A DNA stretch of 64,000 bases from Senimuribacter sp049852125 (GCF_049852125.1 NZ_CP187532.1:1178001-1242000); one strand, 5' to 3'. Shown: positions 1-8,720, counted from the stretch's first letter. Program-made: numbers and translations. The notes: generated by a model from the sequence alone, not told the origin.

Positions 1-320
1 CCGTAACCCATTACCGCGTGTTGGAACGTTTTGGCAGACACACTTTGATAGAGGCGCGGCTGGAGACGGGGCGTACTCATCAGATTCGTGTGCATATGGC
101 ATATATTCATCATCCGCTGGTGGGAGATCCGATATACGGCCCGAGACGAGACGGAAGGGCCGATGGACAGATGCTTCATGCGAAGGTATTGGGGTTCGTT
201 CATCCCAGAACGGGAGAATATATGGAATTTGACAGTTCTTTGCCCGCGTATTTTCAGGAACAGCTTGAAAAGCTGCGGTCAAGAGGATTGACTGCAGGGG
301 AAGGAGCAAAAAATGAGTAA
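1..320 (+). CDS. RluA-family 23S rRNA pseudouridine synthase, C-terminal part
   Basis: The reading frame is open from base 3 and has no start inside the window, so the 5' part is missing. The visible ~105 residues start with a THYRVLERF-like strand and contain the family signature TGRTHQIRVH followed by HPLVGDPIYG, which line the active site of RluA/RluD-type enzymes that isomerise uridines in rRNA. The catalytic Asp region lies upstream of the window. The stop overlaps the next gene by 8 bp, which suggests translational coupling. The precise rRNA target cannot be told. Confidence 0.9.
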   Translation, partial: VTHYRVLERFGRHTLIEARLETGRTHQIRVHMAYIHHPLVGDPIYGPRRDGRADGQMLHAKVLGFVHPRTGEYMEFDSSLPAYFQEQLEKLRSRGLTAGEGAKNE

Positions 321-975
321 GATTTCGATGAAGCCGTCTACTATGCTCAGCCCGGTACCATCGGTACTGGTGACTTGCGGAAGCGGACAGGATGTGAATG
401 TGATTACAATTGCCTGGACGGGAATTATTAATTCCCAGCCGCCTATGACGTATGTTTCAGTGCGCAAGGAGAGGCATTCCCATCATTTGATTTCTGAAAG
501 CGGAGAATTTGTTATCAACCTGACGACGGAGGATATGGTCAAAGCAGTGGATTACTGCGGTGTCCGATCAGGGCGGGATGTAAATAAATTTGAACAGACG
601 GGATTGGCGATAGAACCAGCTGAGCTGGTGGATTGCCCGTTGATCGTGCAGTCGCCGGTCAGCTTAGAGTGCAAAGTCTTTGAAGTAAAGGAGTTTCCGT
701 CTCATGATATGTTTCTCGCGGAAATTGTGCGAGTTCACGCGGAAGAAGCAATTTTTGATGAGGACGGGCGAATTCGCTTAGATAAGGCGGGTCTTTTGGC
801 TTACTGTCATGGGGAGTATTTCGGAATAAAGAGACAGCCTTTAGGAAAATTCGGATATTCTGTGATGAAAGCGAAAACTCGCAGACGAATTAATAGAGAG
901 AAAGCAGAGAAGACGCGGCGAAAGAGGAAGCAAAGCACAGAAAAGAGCAGAAGACAAAAACAAAGAAGAGGCTGA
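313..975 (+). CDS. Flavin reductase family protein (FMN-binding split barrel)
   Basis: 220 residues. The first ~165 resemble the flavin-reductase-like domain: N-terminal P-x-P-SVLVTCG, then NVITIAWTG, and PMTYVSVRKERHSHHLI typical of the FMN-binding split barrel. Such proteins bind FMN and reduce it or shuttle electrons; the substrate is not predictable. The tail (about residues 180-220) is a lysine/arginine-rich extension (KAEKTRRKRKQ) not needed for the fold and probably disordered or nucleic-acid binding. It overlaps the preceding gene by 8 bp and has AAGGAG at 301-306 as ribosome binding site. Confidence 0.85.
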   Translation: MSKISMKPSTMLSPVPSVLVTCGSGQDVNVITIAWTGIINSQPPMTYVSVRKERHSHHLISESGEFVINLTTEDMVKAVDYCGVRSGRDVNKFEQTGLAIEPAELVDCPLIVQSPVSLECKVFEVKEFPSHDMFLAEIVRVHAEEAIFDEDGRIRLDKAGLLAYCHGEYFGIKRQPLGKFGYSVMKAKTRRRINREKAEKTRRKRKQSTEKSRRQKQRRG

Positions 976-1034
976 AGCGGAGTTAGATATTCGGGTTGTT
1001 TGTAACTGGAGAGTCAGGTTAAAGGTGAATTAAC

Positions 1035-1142
1035 TTATCTCTTTGTATTTTTGATATATGTAAGACAGTCTTCGCAGACGAATCCGCCTTTGAAAACTTT
1101 ATTATGGTAGATGTTTCCGCAAAGGGAGCAATTGTTTTTCAT
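1035..1142 (-). CDS. Small two-CxxC zinc-ribbon-like protein, 35 aa
   Basis: A short reverse-strand reading frame starting with ATG at 1142, preceded by a near-perfect ribosome binding site (AAGGAGGT). The peptide begins MKNNCSLCGNIYHNK and carries a second pair, VCEDC, so two CxxC knuckles about 17 residues apart could bind one zinc ion. It lies antisense in the gap between the flavin reductase and the hydrolase and is likely monocistronic. Function unknown; the class is often transcription-associated or a redox/metal sensor, which is inference only. The strong ribosome binding site and the paired cysteines make it a real gene rather than a chance frame. Confidence 0.65.
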   Translation of the reverse strand: MKNNCSLCGNIYHNKVFKGGFVCEDCLTYIKNTKR

Positions 1143-1200
1143 AGCGGATAACCTCCTTATATTGAATTAGCTTCGAGCCTCTTGTTTGTATAGATAATGT

Positions 1201-1256
1201 AAACCACTGAAAGACGAAAAGTCAATAGGGATGTCGGTTTTTAGTGGTTTTTTGTA
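1201..1256 (+). terminator. Possible terminator hairpin with long loop
   Basis: AAACCACT (1201-1208) pairs with AGTGGTTT (1243-1250) followed by TTTTTTG. The 34-nt loop makes it weak. It could end transcription from the flavin reductase gene 225 bp upstream. Confidence 0.35.
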
Positions 1257-1302
1257 GCTTTTTAGGGATTTTTTGTAAAAAAGCAAAAAAGGAGCGAGAA
1301 AG

Positions 1303-2157
1303 ATGTACGATAATTTCAATTTGGAAAAGAGAGATCACGCGGTGGCAGGATACCATTTTCCGTGTGAGAATGCCAGATATGTGATGTGTTTGATTCATGG
1401 GATCGGTGAACATGCAGGCAGATATCAGCGCATGGCGGAAAAGCTGGCAGCACATGGGATTGCTATCGTATCCATGGATCTTCGAGGTCATGGCATATCC
1501 TTGGGCGTGCGGGGAGACACGGCTCCGAGAAAAGAGGTTCTGGCGGATGTGGACGCTTTGATCGAGGAAGCACAGAAGCTTTATCCGGGACTGCCGTTAA
1601 TTCTGTACGGCCATAGTATGGGAGGCAACATTTGTTTGGATTACCGCGCCAGAGGCAGCCATAATGACGTGCCGGTGAAGTATATCGTCAGCGCGCCGTG
1701 GATTAAACTGGTCATGGATGTGCCGAAACCTCTATACGGCGTGGTAAAGGCTGCTTCCAAGCTCTTTCCGAGGGCAACGATCAGTCAGAAGTTTCCTGAA
1801 AAGGATCTCGGCAATCTGGAATACGTCAGACCCTATGAGGCTGATCCGTTGGTGCATTCGAAAATATCTCTCCGCTGCGCGGCAGAAAGCTTTGATATTG
1901 GCAGAAGTCTTTTTGACGGCTCAAATGAGGATAATCACAGGGCTGACGGCAAACCGTTTCTTCTGATGCACGGTGATCAGGACAAGATTTGTCATATCGG
2001 GGGAAGCAGACAGTTCGCAAAGCGGTATCAGGACGCGCCGTGGTTCACCTATATGGAATGGCCAGGGTATTGTCATGAAATCCATAATGGAGGAGAGCAG
2101 GCTACAGGGGATGCGGTTATAGAGACGATTGCAGCGTTTATTACAGAGGGGGAGTAG
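1303..2157 (+). CDS. Alpha/beta hydrolase, monoacylglycerol lipase-like (Hydrolase_4)
   Basis: 284 residues. It contains LIHGIGEHAGRY (oxyanion region), DLRGHGIS, and the nucleophile elbow GHSMGG with the catalytic Ser near residue 107. A late LLMHGDQDKI supplies the Asp region and GYCHEIHN the catalytic His. The pattern is that of monoacylglycerol lipases and lysophospholipases (serine aminopeptidase S33 fold). Likely a cytosolic esterase or lipase; substrate not determined. AAAAAAGGAGCG gives the ribosome binding site. The downstream alarmone synthetase starts 5 bp after its stop, so the two are probably one operon. Confidence 0.85.
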   Translation: MYDNFNLEKRDHAVAGYHFPCENARYVMCLIHGIGEHAGRYQRMAEKLAAHGIAIVSMDLRGHGISLGVRGDTAPRKEVLADVDALIEEAQKLYPGLPLILYGHSMGGNICLDYRARGSHNDVPVKYIVSAPWIKLVMDVPKPLYGVVKAASKLFPRATISQKFPEKDLGNLEYVRPYEADPLVHSKISLRCAAESFDIGRSLFDGSNEDNHRADGKPFLLMHGDQDKICHIGGSRQFAKRYQDAPWFTYMEWPGYCHEIHNGGEQATGDAVIETIAAFITEGE

Positions 2158-2161
2158 ACAC

Positions 2162-2842
2162 ATGGAAGAAGGTAAATTAAAAGAACTGATGAACCTATTT
2201 TTGCCGGAAGACTCTGAGGAGGCAAAGGAGATTCTTGAGAATTTTGATCTGCTGATGATGCGGTATAATTCTGCGATTCGTGAGGTTCGAACCAAGCTGG
2301 AAATTCTTAACGACGAGCTGGCCTTATATGGGCATAGTCCAATTTCATCTATCAAATCGAGACGGAAAAAGCCTTTGAGTATTCTGGAAAAACTGCAGCG
2401 CCAGGGTGATGAGATATCTCTGCAGTCCATCGAAGACAACCTTAATGATGTGGCTGGCATCAGGGTCATTTGCTCTTTTGTAGACGATATTTATAAGGTG
2501 GCGAAGATGCTGGCCGATCAGGATGATATCACTTTGATTCAGATCAAGGATTACATACAGAATCCGAAACCTAACGGATACCGCAGTTATCACATGATCG
2601 TGGAGGTTCCGGTATTTTTTACTAATGAAAAACGGCCGATGCGTGTAGAAATCCAGATTAGGACGGTGGCGATGGACTTTTGGGCCAGTTTGGAACACCA
2701 GATGAAGTATAAACAGGATATCAGCAATGCCGACGAGATTATGGAGGAATTGAAAGAGTGTGCCGACGTGATTGCCGGAACGGATATTAGGATGATGAAG
2801 ATTCGCGAGAAGATTGGAAGAACGCGAGATCAGGATCAATAG
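2162..2842 (+). CDS. Small alarmone synthetase, RelA/SpoT domain (RelQ/YjbM type)
   Basis: 226 residues from ATG 2162, which follows a purine-rich site at ~2148-2154. A single (p)ppGpp synthetase domain is visible: SRRKKPLSILEKL (pyrophosphate-donor binding), DVAGIRVIC, and NPKPNGYRSYH, the nucleotide-binding/catalytic signature. There is no HD hydrolase, TGS or ACT domain, so this is the synthetase-only RelQ type that makes ppGpp/pGpp from GTP or GDP and ATP under stress. The end (KIREKIGRTR) corresponds to the helix used for tetramer packing in RelQ. A strong terminator follows. Confidence 0.9.
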   Translation: MEEGKLKELMNLFLPEDSEEAKEILENFDLLMMRYNSAIREVRTKLEILNDELALYGHSPISSIKSRRKKPLSILEKLQRQGDEISLQSIEDNLNDVAGIRVICSFVDDIYKVAKMLADQDDITLIQIKDYIQNPKPNGYRSYHMIVEVPVFFTNEKRPMRVEIQIRTVAMDFWASLEHQMKYKQDISNADEIMEELKECADVIAGTDIRMMKIREKIGRTRDQDQ

Positions 2843-2854
2843 AATAATGATGGG

Positions 2855-2893
2855 AAAATCCTAAAAATCTTCTTGATTTTTAGGATTTTTTTT
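2855..2893 (+). terminator. Rho-independent terminator after the alarmone synthetase
   Basis: A perfect 15-bp stem (AAAATCCTAAAAATC, 2855-2869, with its complement at 2875-2889) around a 5-nt loop, followed by a T run. It ends the hydrolase-alarmone synthetase operon. Confidence 0.9.
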
Positions 2894-2916
2894 ATAGTCT
2901 TTAAAAGGTGTATAAT
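2888..2916 (+). promoter_or_regulatory. Probable promoter of the HyuA-like gene
   Basis: TATAAT at 2911-2916. The region 17 bp upstream is only T-rich (TTTTTT, part of the terminator tract), so the -35 element is weak. A 7-bp perfect hairpin, TTCAACG-GAAG-CGTTGAA (2938-2955), lies in the predicted leader. Confidence 0.35.
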
Positions 2917-3003
2917 GTACACTTACCATAGAATTTGTTCAACGGAAGCGTTGAAGCAAGCAACGTGTGTGGTGTAGTAAGATAAAATCGAGAGGAGAAA
3001 GTG

Positions 3004-5025
3004 ATGATTACGATAGGCATTGATACGGGCGGTACTTGTACCGACGCTGTGGTTTATGATACAAAGGCCCATCAGGTTTTATCCTGGGGAAAGACACTGA
3101 CGACAAAAGAGGATTTGAAGAAAGGTATTCTCAAAGCGTTGTTAGCGCTGGATCAGGACCAGGTAAAGGCTGCTGATTCGATATCACTTTCAACAACCTT
3201 GGCGACTAACGCCTGTGTGGAAGGTAAAGGCGGACGGGCGAAGCTGGTCTTTATTGGCGTGAAGCCAGCTGTTGTAGAGAAAATGAAGGGAGAATACGGT
3301 TTACCGCCGGTATCCGAAATTTGTTTTCTGGACGGTGACGCTGCCAGAGCAAAAGAGACGAAAAGCCGACCGGACTGGGATGCTTTTCGGCAGGAAGTGA
3401 GAGAGAGTTTTGCGGTCTATGACAGCGTGGCGCTGGTACAGATCAACGCCAAATATAATGACGGGGCGTATGAGAAAGAAGCAGAGAACATTGTCAGAGA
3501 AGAACTGGGTATTCCGTGCGTGCGGGGTTATGATCTCTATCAGGAGATCAATGTACAAAAAAGAGGAGCTACGGCTTTGCTTAACGCGAGACTGATACCG
3601 GTGATGGAAAAGTTTTTTGACTCCATAGACGGATCCTTAGAAGAAATGGGAATGAATTTACCTGTGCAGATTGTAAAAAGCGATGGGAGTATTATGAACC
3701 GAGATTATGCTATGAAGCGTCCAGTAGAGACATTGCTGTGCGGTCCGGCCGCTAGTATCATAGGCGCTTTAGAACTGTCAGAGAAAAAGGATGCTCTGAT
3801 CGTGGATATGGGAGGCACTACCAGCGATGTCGCTATGGTTAGAGACGGTACTCCGGTAACCAGTCAGTCAGGCATTACGATCGGCGGATGGAAAACCATG
3901 GTGAAGGGAGTTACTATTGATACCTTTGCCCTAGGCGGCGATACGGCGGTGGAATACAATGACAACGGGATTTTTTTGGAAAAGCGCAGAGTGATTCCAC
4001 TCTGTATGGCGGCTTCACAGTATCCTAAGATCACGGAGAGGCTGGAAGAATTGGTGTCCTCTTTGGGCAGGTACAGTTATCCGGCCCATCAGTTTTTTTT
4101 ACTGGCCGCAGGACCTGAAACGGCAGAACAGAGGGAGAAGTACACGGAAAGTGAGAGAAAGCTGATACGCGCGTTGGAGGACGGCCCCTTAATCTATGAG
4201 GATGCGGCTAAGGCTATAGGAATCAGTCCGTATATTTTGCGCACAGAGCGATTGGAAAATGAAGGAATACTCCTTAGATGCGGCGTCACACCTACGGATG
4301 TGATGCACGTTTTAGGTGATTATACAGATTACAATATTCGTGCGTCGCAGCTGGGCATTGAATATTTGCGCCGCGTAACGAAACGAAGCTATAACGGAAT
4401 CTGTGAAGATATTTATAACCTGGCAAAGATGCGATTATATCATAATTTAATTAGAATTTTGATGCAATATGAGAATGGCGGAGAATTACCTCCGGAGGAC
4501 GTTGCGGCGGTGAAAAAACTTGCGAAACGAATCTTTGAAGGACGGAACGGTCAGGGATTTTCGTTTGTAGAGCCGGATTTTAAAGCGAAAATGAGTGTAA
4601 TCGGTATCGGAGCGCCGTCGGGAATCTTCGTAAGAGACGTGGCAGGACTGCTCGACGCGGAGGCGGATGTTCCAGCATTTGCCATGGTCGCTAACGCGAT
4701 CGGCGCGGCAGCGGGCAGCGTGAACAGTCAGTATGTAGTCAGAATAGAGCCTTATACAGGCGGAACCGAAACCGCCGGGGAAGAAACGGGAAGCTTTAGA
4801 GTTACAGGTGGTCCAACGCCTTTGTATTATGAATATTACCATGATGCTGTAAAAGCGGCAAAGGCTCTGGCAGAGGAAAGAGCCTGTCAGAAAGCGCGCG
4901 AACAAGGCGCTGAACGCAATCTGAAGACAGAGGTAGAGGTCTTAGAGGATCACTATGATCTGTCAGGAGAGGGAAACAGACTGTTCTTAGGCGCTGAAGT
5001 AGTGGCGCGAACTACGGAACTTTAG
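3004..5025 (+). CDS. Hydantoinase/oxoprolinase family protein (HyuA-like)
   Basis: 673 residues, a usual length for the HyuA subunit. The N-terminus (IGIDTGGTCTDAVVYD) is the ASKHA phosphate-binding loop; LSTTLATNACVEG and VDMGGTTSDVAMV are further family signatures. These enzymes hydrolyse hydantoins, 5-oxoproline or related lactams with ATP, usually together with a HyuB partner. No HyuB is adjacent, so the substrate is open. ATG 3004 is preferred to GTG 3001 because AGGAG (2993-2997) is then 6 bp away. The gene is convergent with rqcH; the stop codons overlap by 4 bp. Confidence 0.85.
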   Translation: MITIGIDTGGTCTDAVVYDTKAHQVLSWGKTLTTKEDLKKGILKALLALDQDQVKAADSISLSTTLATNACVEGKGGRAKLVFIGVKPAVVEKMKGEYGLPPVSEICFLDGDAARAKETKSRPDWDAFRQEVRESFAVYDSVALVQINAKYNDGAYEKEAENIVREELGIPCVRGYDLYQEINVQKRGATALLNARLIPVMEKFFDSIDGSLEEMGMNLPVQIVKSDGSIMNRDYAMKRPVETLLCGPAASIIGALELSEKKDALIVDMGGTTSDVAMVRDGTPVTSQSGITIGGWKTMVKGVTIDTFALGGDTAVEYNDNGIFLEKRRVIPLCMAASQYPKITERLEELVSSLGRYSYPAHQFFLLAAGPETAEQREKYTESERKLIRALEDGPLIYEDAAKAIGISPYILRTERLENEGILLRCGVTPTDVMHVLGDYTDYNIRASQLGIEYLRRVTKRSYNGICEDIYNLAKMRLYHNLIRILMQYENGGELPPEDVAAVKKLAKRIFEGRNGQGFSFVEPDFKAKMSVIGIGAPSGIFVRDVAGLLDAEADVPAFAMVANAIGAAAGSVNSQYVVRIEPYTGGTETAGEETGSFRVTGGPTPLYYEYYHDAVKAAKALAEERACQKAREQGAERNLKTEVEVLEDHYDLSGEGNRLFLGAEVVARTTEL

Positions 5026-6704
5026 CTTTTACTGTCCTTCGGCAGGGCAGGATTGACCCAAACCGTTCGATTATTGGTGAAGATTACCATGCCCGGTTTA
5101 GCGCCGGCAGGTTTCTTCACGTAACGGACCTTTACATAGTCCACGGGCACATTTTCACTATCGCGTCCCTTACTGTGCCACGCGGCAATGGCCGCCGCCT
5201 GAAATATGGCGTCTTCACTTAAGTCGATGCCGCCGGTCTGCACGATCACGTGAGAACCGGGAATATCCTTGGTATGAAGCCAGAGATCTGTTTTAGCGGC
5301 GGTTTTCAGAGTTAGAATATCGTTTTCTCTGTTGTTACGTCCCACCAATACGGTGAAACCGCCGTCGATAATGTATTTATGTGGCTGTGCCTTATATTTC
5401 TTTTCTTTAAATTGCTGCTTGCGGCGACGAATATAACCGGTTTCAACCAGTTCGCCTCGAAGCGCTTCGATCTCATCGATTTTATCAGTATTTTGCAGAT
5501 AGGACAACACTGATTCCAGATAATCGATTTCGCTGCCGGTTTCTTCCAGCTGGATTTGCTTTTCCTTAATAGCTGTCATGGCCTTACCGTAGCGTTTGTA
5601 GTAATGCTGCGCGTTTTTCGACGGAGAAAAGCGAGGATCGAGAGGAATCGTCACAGTGGAATTATCATAATAATTGATTACATCTACCGTTTTATCTCCG
5701 TTTTTCACCAAATGAAGATTCGCCGTGAGAAGTTCGCCAAACAGCCGAAGATTCTCCGAATTTTCCGCCTTTAAAAGATCCTCCGACAGACGCTGTTTTT
5801 TCAGGTAAAGCTTGTCAAGAGCAGAACCTACCGATTTGATAAGGTCGCTGGACTTTTGCTTTGCCCGATTAGACGACTGTCTGTGATCATAGAACCAGGC
5901 AATACAATGGCTGAGATTGTCGAAGTCGCGTCGTTGTGCGCTGCCCTCCAGCTCGGTCAGATCAGTGATATGAAATTCTTGGGGTATTCCCTTGTCATCC
6001 GTATATACTCTGGGTACAAAGGATTTCTGCTTGATGCTTTCCGCAATATCGGACATGCGGCTTTCGGGACATTGACTGGCTGCCAGTTCTCTGGCGATAG
6101 CAGGGGAAATACCGCCGATTCGAGAAAGATATTCTTTGTCATTGCCAGCGTGTAAATCATTAAGACAACCGGCTGGAAGAAATTTGAAAGATATCTTATC
6201 CTGAGCCGGCGGGTATTGGTAGATCAGACCGGGCAATAACTGACGCACTCTGCTGGCGTCGATGGAAACCCTTTTGATGCTGTCGATAATTTTTCCTGTG
6301 GACATGTCTACCAGGATGATGTTGCTATGCTTGCCCATGATTTCAAAGATCAGTTTCTTTGAGACGGTAAAACCAAGCTCATTGAGAGTTTCCAGGGAAA
6401 TTTCAATGATTCGTTCTGCGTCCTTTTGGCAAATTTCGACAATGCGTCCTCCTGAAAGATGCTTTCGAAGCAGCATGCAGAAGGCTAGAGGAACAGGTGG
6501 ATTTACAGGGTTTTCTTCGATAAAATGCAGTCGAGCGTGGTTGCTGGAAGCAGAAGCATACAGCTTTACGTTTCCAGCGCGGGTGTGTATGTGAAATACC
6601 AGTTCATCGTTTTCCGGCTGATATATTTTCTCAATTTTGCCCAGGATAATGGTGTCCTGCAGCTCGCGCACTATGGCGCAGGTGATAATTCCGTCAAAAG
6701 CCAT
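5022..6704 (-). CDS. rqcH: NFACT/Rqc2 homologue (RqcH, ribosome quality control)
   Basis: 560 residues. The order is NFACT-N (MAFDGIITCAIVREL), a central coiled coil (about residues 280-410, rich in K/E/L) and a C-terminal NFACT-R/DUF814 domain (YIIDGGFTVLVGRNNREND, DLWLHTKDIPGSHV). In Firmicutes this protein binds stalled 50S subunits and adds C-terminal alanine tails that mark nascent chains for degradation; older annotation is fibronectin-binding protein. At positions 97-98, where the B. subtilis and S. aureus proteins have the tRNA-selecting Asp-Arg pair, this one reads Glu-Arg. Ribosome binding site GGAGT precedes the ATG at 6704. Tail-to-tail with the HyuA-like gene. Confidence 0.93.
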   Translation of the reverse strand: MAFDGIITCAIVRELQDTIILGKIEKIYQPENDELVFHIHTRAGNVKLYASASSNHARLHFIEENPVNPPVPLAFCMLLRKHLSGGRIVEICQKDAERIIEISLETLNELGFTVSKKLIFEIMGKHSNIILVDMSTGKIIDSIKRVSIDASRVRQLLPGLIYQYPPAQDKISFKFLPAGCLNDLHAGNDKEYLSRIGGISPAIARELAASQCPESRMSDIAESIKQKSFVPRVYTDDKGIPQEFHITDLTELEGSAQRRDFDNLSHCIAWFYDHRQSSNRAKQKSSDLIKSVGSALDKLYLKKQRLSEDLLKAENSENLRLFGELLTANLHLVKNGDKTVDVINYYDNSTVTIPLDPRFSPSKNAQHYYKRYGKAMTAIKEKQIQLEETGSEIDYLESVLSYLQNTDKIDEIEALRGELVETGYIRRRKQQFKEKKYKAQPHKYIIDGGFTVLVGRNNRENDILTLKTAAKTDLWLHTKDIPGSHVIVQTGGIDLSEDAIFQAAAIAAWHSKGRDSENVPVDYVKVRYVKKPAGAKPGMVIFTNNRTVWVNPALPKDSKS

Positions 6705-6831
6705 CTTACTTACTCCTTTTACACTATTTATCGTATGATTGAAAGGCTGGGCAGCCTTCGGATATTTTCGCGCAATAGCTTTGGCCGGTTGACGCGGCCA
6801 GTTTTTATATTGTACCTCAGAAAGGATTGAT

Positions 6832-6860
6832 TTGTCAACGGATGGGAACTGTGTTATAAT
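6832..6860 (+). promoter_or_regulatory. SigA-type promoter of yicC
   Basis: TTGTCA (6832-6837), 17-bp spacer, TATAAT (6855-6860). Predicted start of transcription is ~35 bp before the yicC start codon. Confidence 0.85.
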
Positions 6861-6903
6861 AGACTAGTTATCATGAATGAAAGAAGCAGAGGAGAAACGT
6901 TAG

Positions 6904-7788
6904 ATGATAAAAAGTATGACAGGCTTCGGCAGAGGCGAATATAATGACGGAAAGAGGAGTATTATCGTGGAGATTAAATCTGTTAACCATAGATACTCTG
7001 ATATTTCTGTACGGATGCCCCGTAGGTATTCCTTTGTAGAGGACAAGGTGAAAAATACCGTAAAGGAGAAGATTAAGCGAGGCAAGGTGGATGTGTCGAT
7101 CATGGTAGAAAACCTGACAGAAAACGACGTTCACATAAATCTGAATACGACCCTTGCGCAGCAGTATTACGACAATCTGAAGTCTTTACAGAGTTCCTTT
7201 GATCTCAGCGGAGAGATCACGCTGTCTATGCTGGCAAGTATGCCCGATGTGCTGAAGGCTATACCTGATGTGGACGATGAAGCCGAAATGACAGAATGTA
7301 TTCTTCAGCCGGTGCGGGAGGCGGCCGCGAATCTTGAAGCAATGCGAAGCATTGAAGGCGAGAAGCTGGCGGAAGATCTTTTAATGCGGGGAGGAATCAT
7401 CAAGGAATTGGTTGACCGTATCGAGGAACGGTCTGAGCTTGTTCCGAAAGCGTATACGGAGAAGCTTCGTGACAGGATCAAAGAGCTTCTGGCAGGCAAC
7501 GCAGCCATACCGGAAGATCGTATCCTGGTGGAGGCCGCTATCTTTGCGGACAAGTGCAACATTACTGAGGAATTAACCCGTTTAAAGAGCCACATGGATC
7601 AGATGAAATCCATTATCGAAAACAGTAAAGAGCCTGACGGAAAGAAGCTGGATTTCCTGGTGCAGGAAATGAACAGAGAGGCCAATACGATCGGCTCAAA
7701 GGCCAATGATATTGAAATCACATCTCTCATGCTGCAGATAAAGGCGGAGATCGAAAAAATACGCGAGCAGGTACAGAATATCGAATAA
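6904..7788 (+). CDS. yicC: YicC/YloC family endoribonuclease
   Basis: 294 residues, normal family length. It begins with the hallmark MIKSMTGFGRGEY; the YicC-like N-terminal domain is followed by the DUF1732 C-terminal domain ending in EMNREANTIGSKANDIEI. E. coli YicC and B. subtilis YloC are hexameric RNases. The gene is followed by gmk and rpoZ, a common order in Clostridia, although the remA gene often found between yicC and gmk is missing here. AGAGGAGAAA serves as ribosome binding site. Confidence 0.93.
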   Translation: MIKSMTGFGRGEYNDGKRSIIVEIKSVNHRYSDISVRMPRRYSFVEDKVKNTVKEKIKRGKVDVSIMVENLTENDVHINLNTTLAQQYYDNLKSLQSSFDLSGEITLSMLASMPDVLKAIPDVDDEAEMTECILQPVREAAANLEAMRSIEGEKLAEDLLMRGGIIKELVDRIEERSELVPKAYTEKLRDRIKELLAGNAAIPEDRILVEAAIFADKCNITEELTRLKSHMDQMKSIIENSKEPDGKKLDFLVQEMNREANTIGSKANDIEITSLMLQIKAEIEKIREQVQNIE

Positions 7789-7793
7789 TTGTT

Positions 7794-7822
7794 TTGATTT
7801 TTTTATCAGGATATGGTACAAT
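7794..7822 (+). promoter_or_regulatory. SigA-type promoter of gmk-rpoZ
   Basis: TTGATT (7794-7799), 17-bp spacer, TACAAT (7817-7822), immediately after the yicC stop. gmk-rpoZ can therefore be transcribed independently of yicC. Confidence 0.8.
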
Positions 7823-7855
7823 ATTTATCCATACGAACTTGTTTAGGAGATAAAA

Positions 7856-8476
7856 ATGGAGAAAGTCGAACATACAGGCAAGCTGTTTATCATTTCCGGA
7901 CCTTCAGGCGCGGGCAAAGGAACAATTTGTAAGAGGCTGGTAGAGGATACGAAGGTTGAGGTTTCTGTTTCTATGACCACACGTAGTCCTCGCCCTGGAG
8001 AACAGGAAGGCGTCAGCTATTATTTCACTACGAAGGAAGCATTTCTGAAGGAAGTGGAAGCGGGCGGATTGCTGGAATATGCAGAGGTTTACGGCAATTA
8101 TTATGGCACGCCGAAAGCGAAAGTAATTGAAAAGCTGGAAAAGGGTATTGATGTAGTCCTTGAAATCGATATTCAGGGTGCGCTCAGCGTGAAAGAGGTT
8201 TATCCAAAGGGAGTGTTCATCTTTATTCTGCCGCCGTCTATGGCGGAGCTGCGTAAGAGGATTACCGGTCGTGGTTCTGAAACGGAAGAAGCTATCAATC
8301 TGCGGCTTTCTGAAACGCTGAAGGAGGTCTCCTACATAGATAAATATGATTACTGCGTAGTCAACGGAGAACTGGAAGAAGCGGTAGCAAGAGTGAAGGC
8401 AATCGTTACGGCAGAGCATTCCAGAGTATCTAAGAGTATCTATAAACTCATCGAGATGTATAAGGAGGAAGTGTAG
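7856..8476 (+). CDS. gmk: Guanylate kinase
   Basis: 206 residues. P-loop GPSGAGKG at residues 15-22, then the GMP-binding region TTRSPRPGEQEG-YYF and EYAEVYGNYYGTP, ILEIDIQGA-like IDIQGA, and a lid segment RGSETEE. It phosphorylates GMP to GDP with ATP, feeding GTP (and hence ppGpp) synthesis. Followed 2 bp later by rpoZ. Confidence 0.97.
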   Translation: MEKVEHTGKLFIISGPSGAGKGTICKRLVEDTKVEVSVSMTTRSPRPGEQEGVSYYFTTKEAFLKEVEAGGLLEYAEVYGNYYGTPKAKVIEKLEKGIDVVLEIDIQGALSVKEVYPKGVFIFILPPSMAELRKRITGRGSETEEAINLRLSETLKEVSYIDKYDYCVVNGELEEAVARVKAIVTAEHSRVSKSIYKLIEMYKEEV

Positions 8477-8478
8477 TT

Positions 8479-8700
8479 ATGTTATATCCATCGATCAATG
8501 AAATCAGAAAAAAGGCGGACAGCCGTTATACGATTGTTATTATGGCAGCAAAGAGAGCGCGTCATATTATCGACGGTAAACCGATTTTGACTGACTGTGA
8601 AATTAACAAACCGGTTTCTATTGCGGCTCATGAGATCGCAGAAGATTTGATCACCTATAAAAGAGAGGAAGATCTGGCTGTAGAAGGAGCAGAGCTGTAA
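8479..8700 (+). CDS. rpoZ: DNA-directed RNA polymerase subunit omega
   Basis: 73 residues, typical for the omega subunit. It begins MLYPSINEIRKKADSRYTIV and contains AAKRARHI, the conserved segment contacting the beta-prime C-terminus. Starts 2 bp after gmk, with AAGGAGG overlapping the gmk end. Assists assembly of RNA polymerase. Confidence 0.93.
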   Translation: MLYPSINEIRKKADSRYTIVIMAAKRARHIIDGKPILTDCEINKPVSIAAHEIAEDLITYKREEDLAVEGAEL

Positions 8701-8720
8701 TTTGAACTAACGGGAATAGG

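Noticed and set aside
2345..2839. Reverse ORF opposite the alarmone synthetase gene
   Set aside because: Lies fully within a recognised gene; composition and lack of start signals fit a shadow frame.
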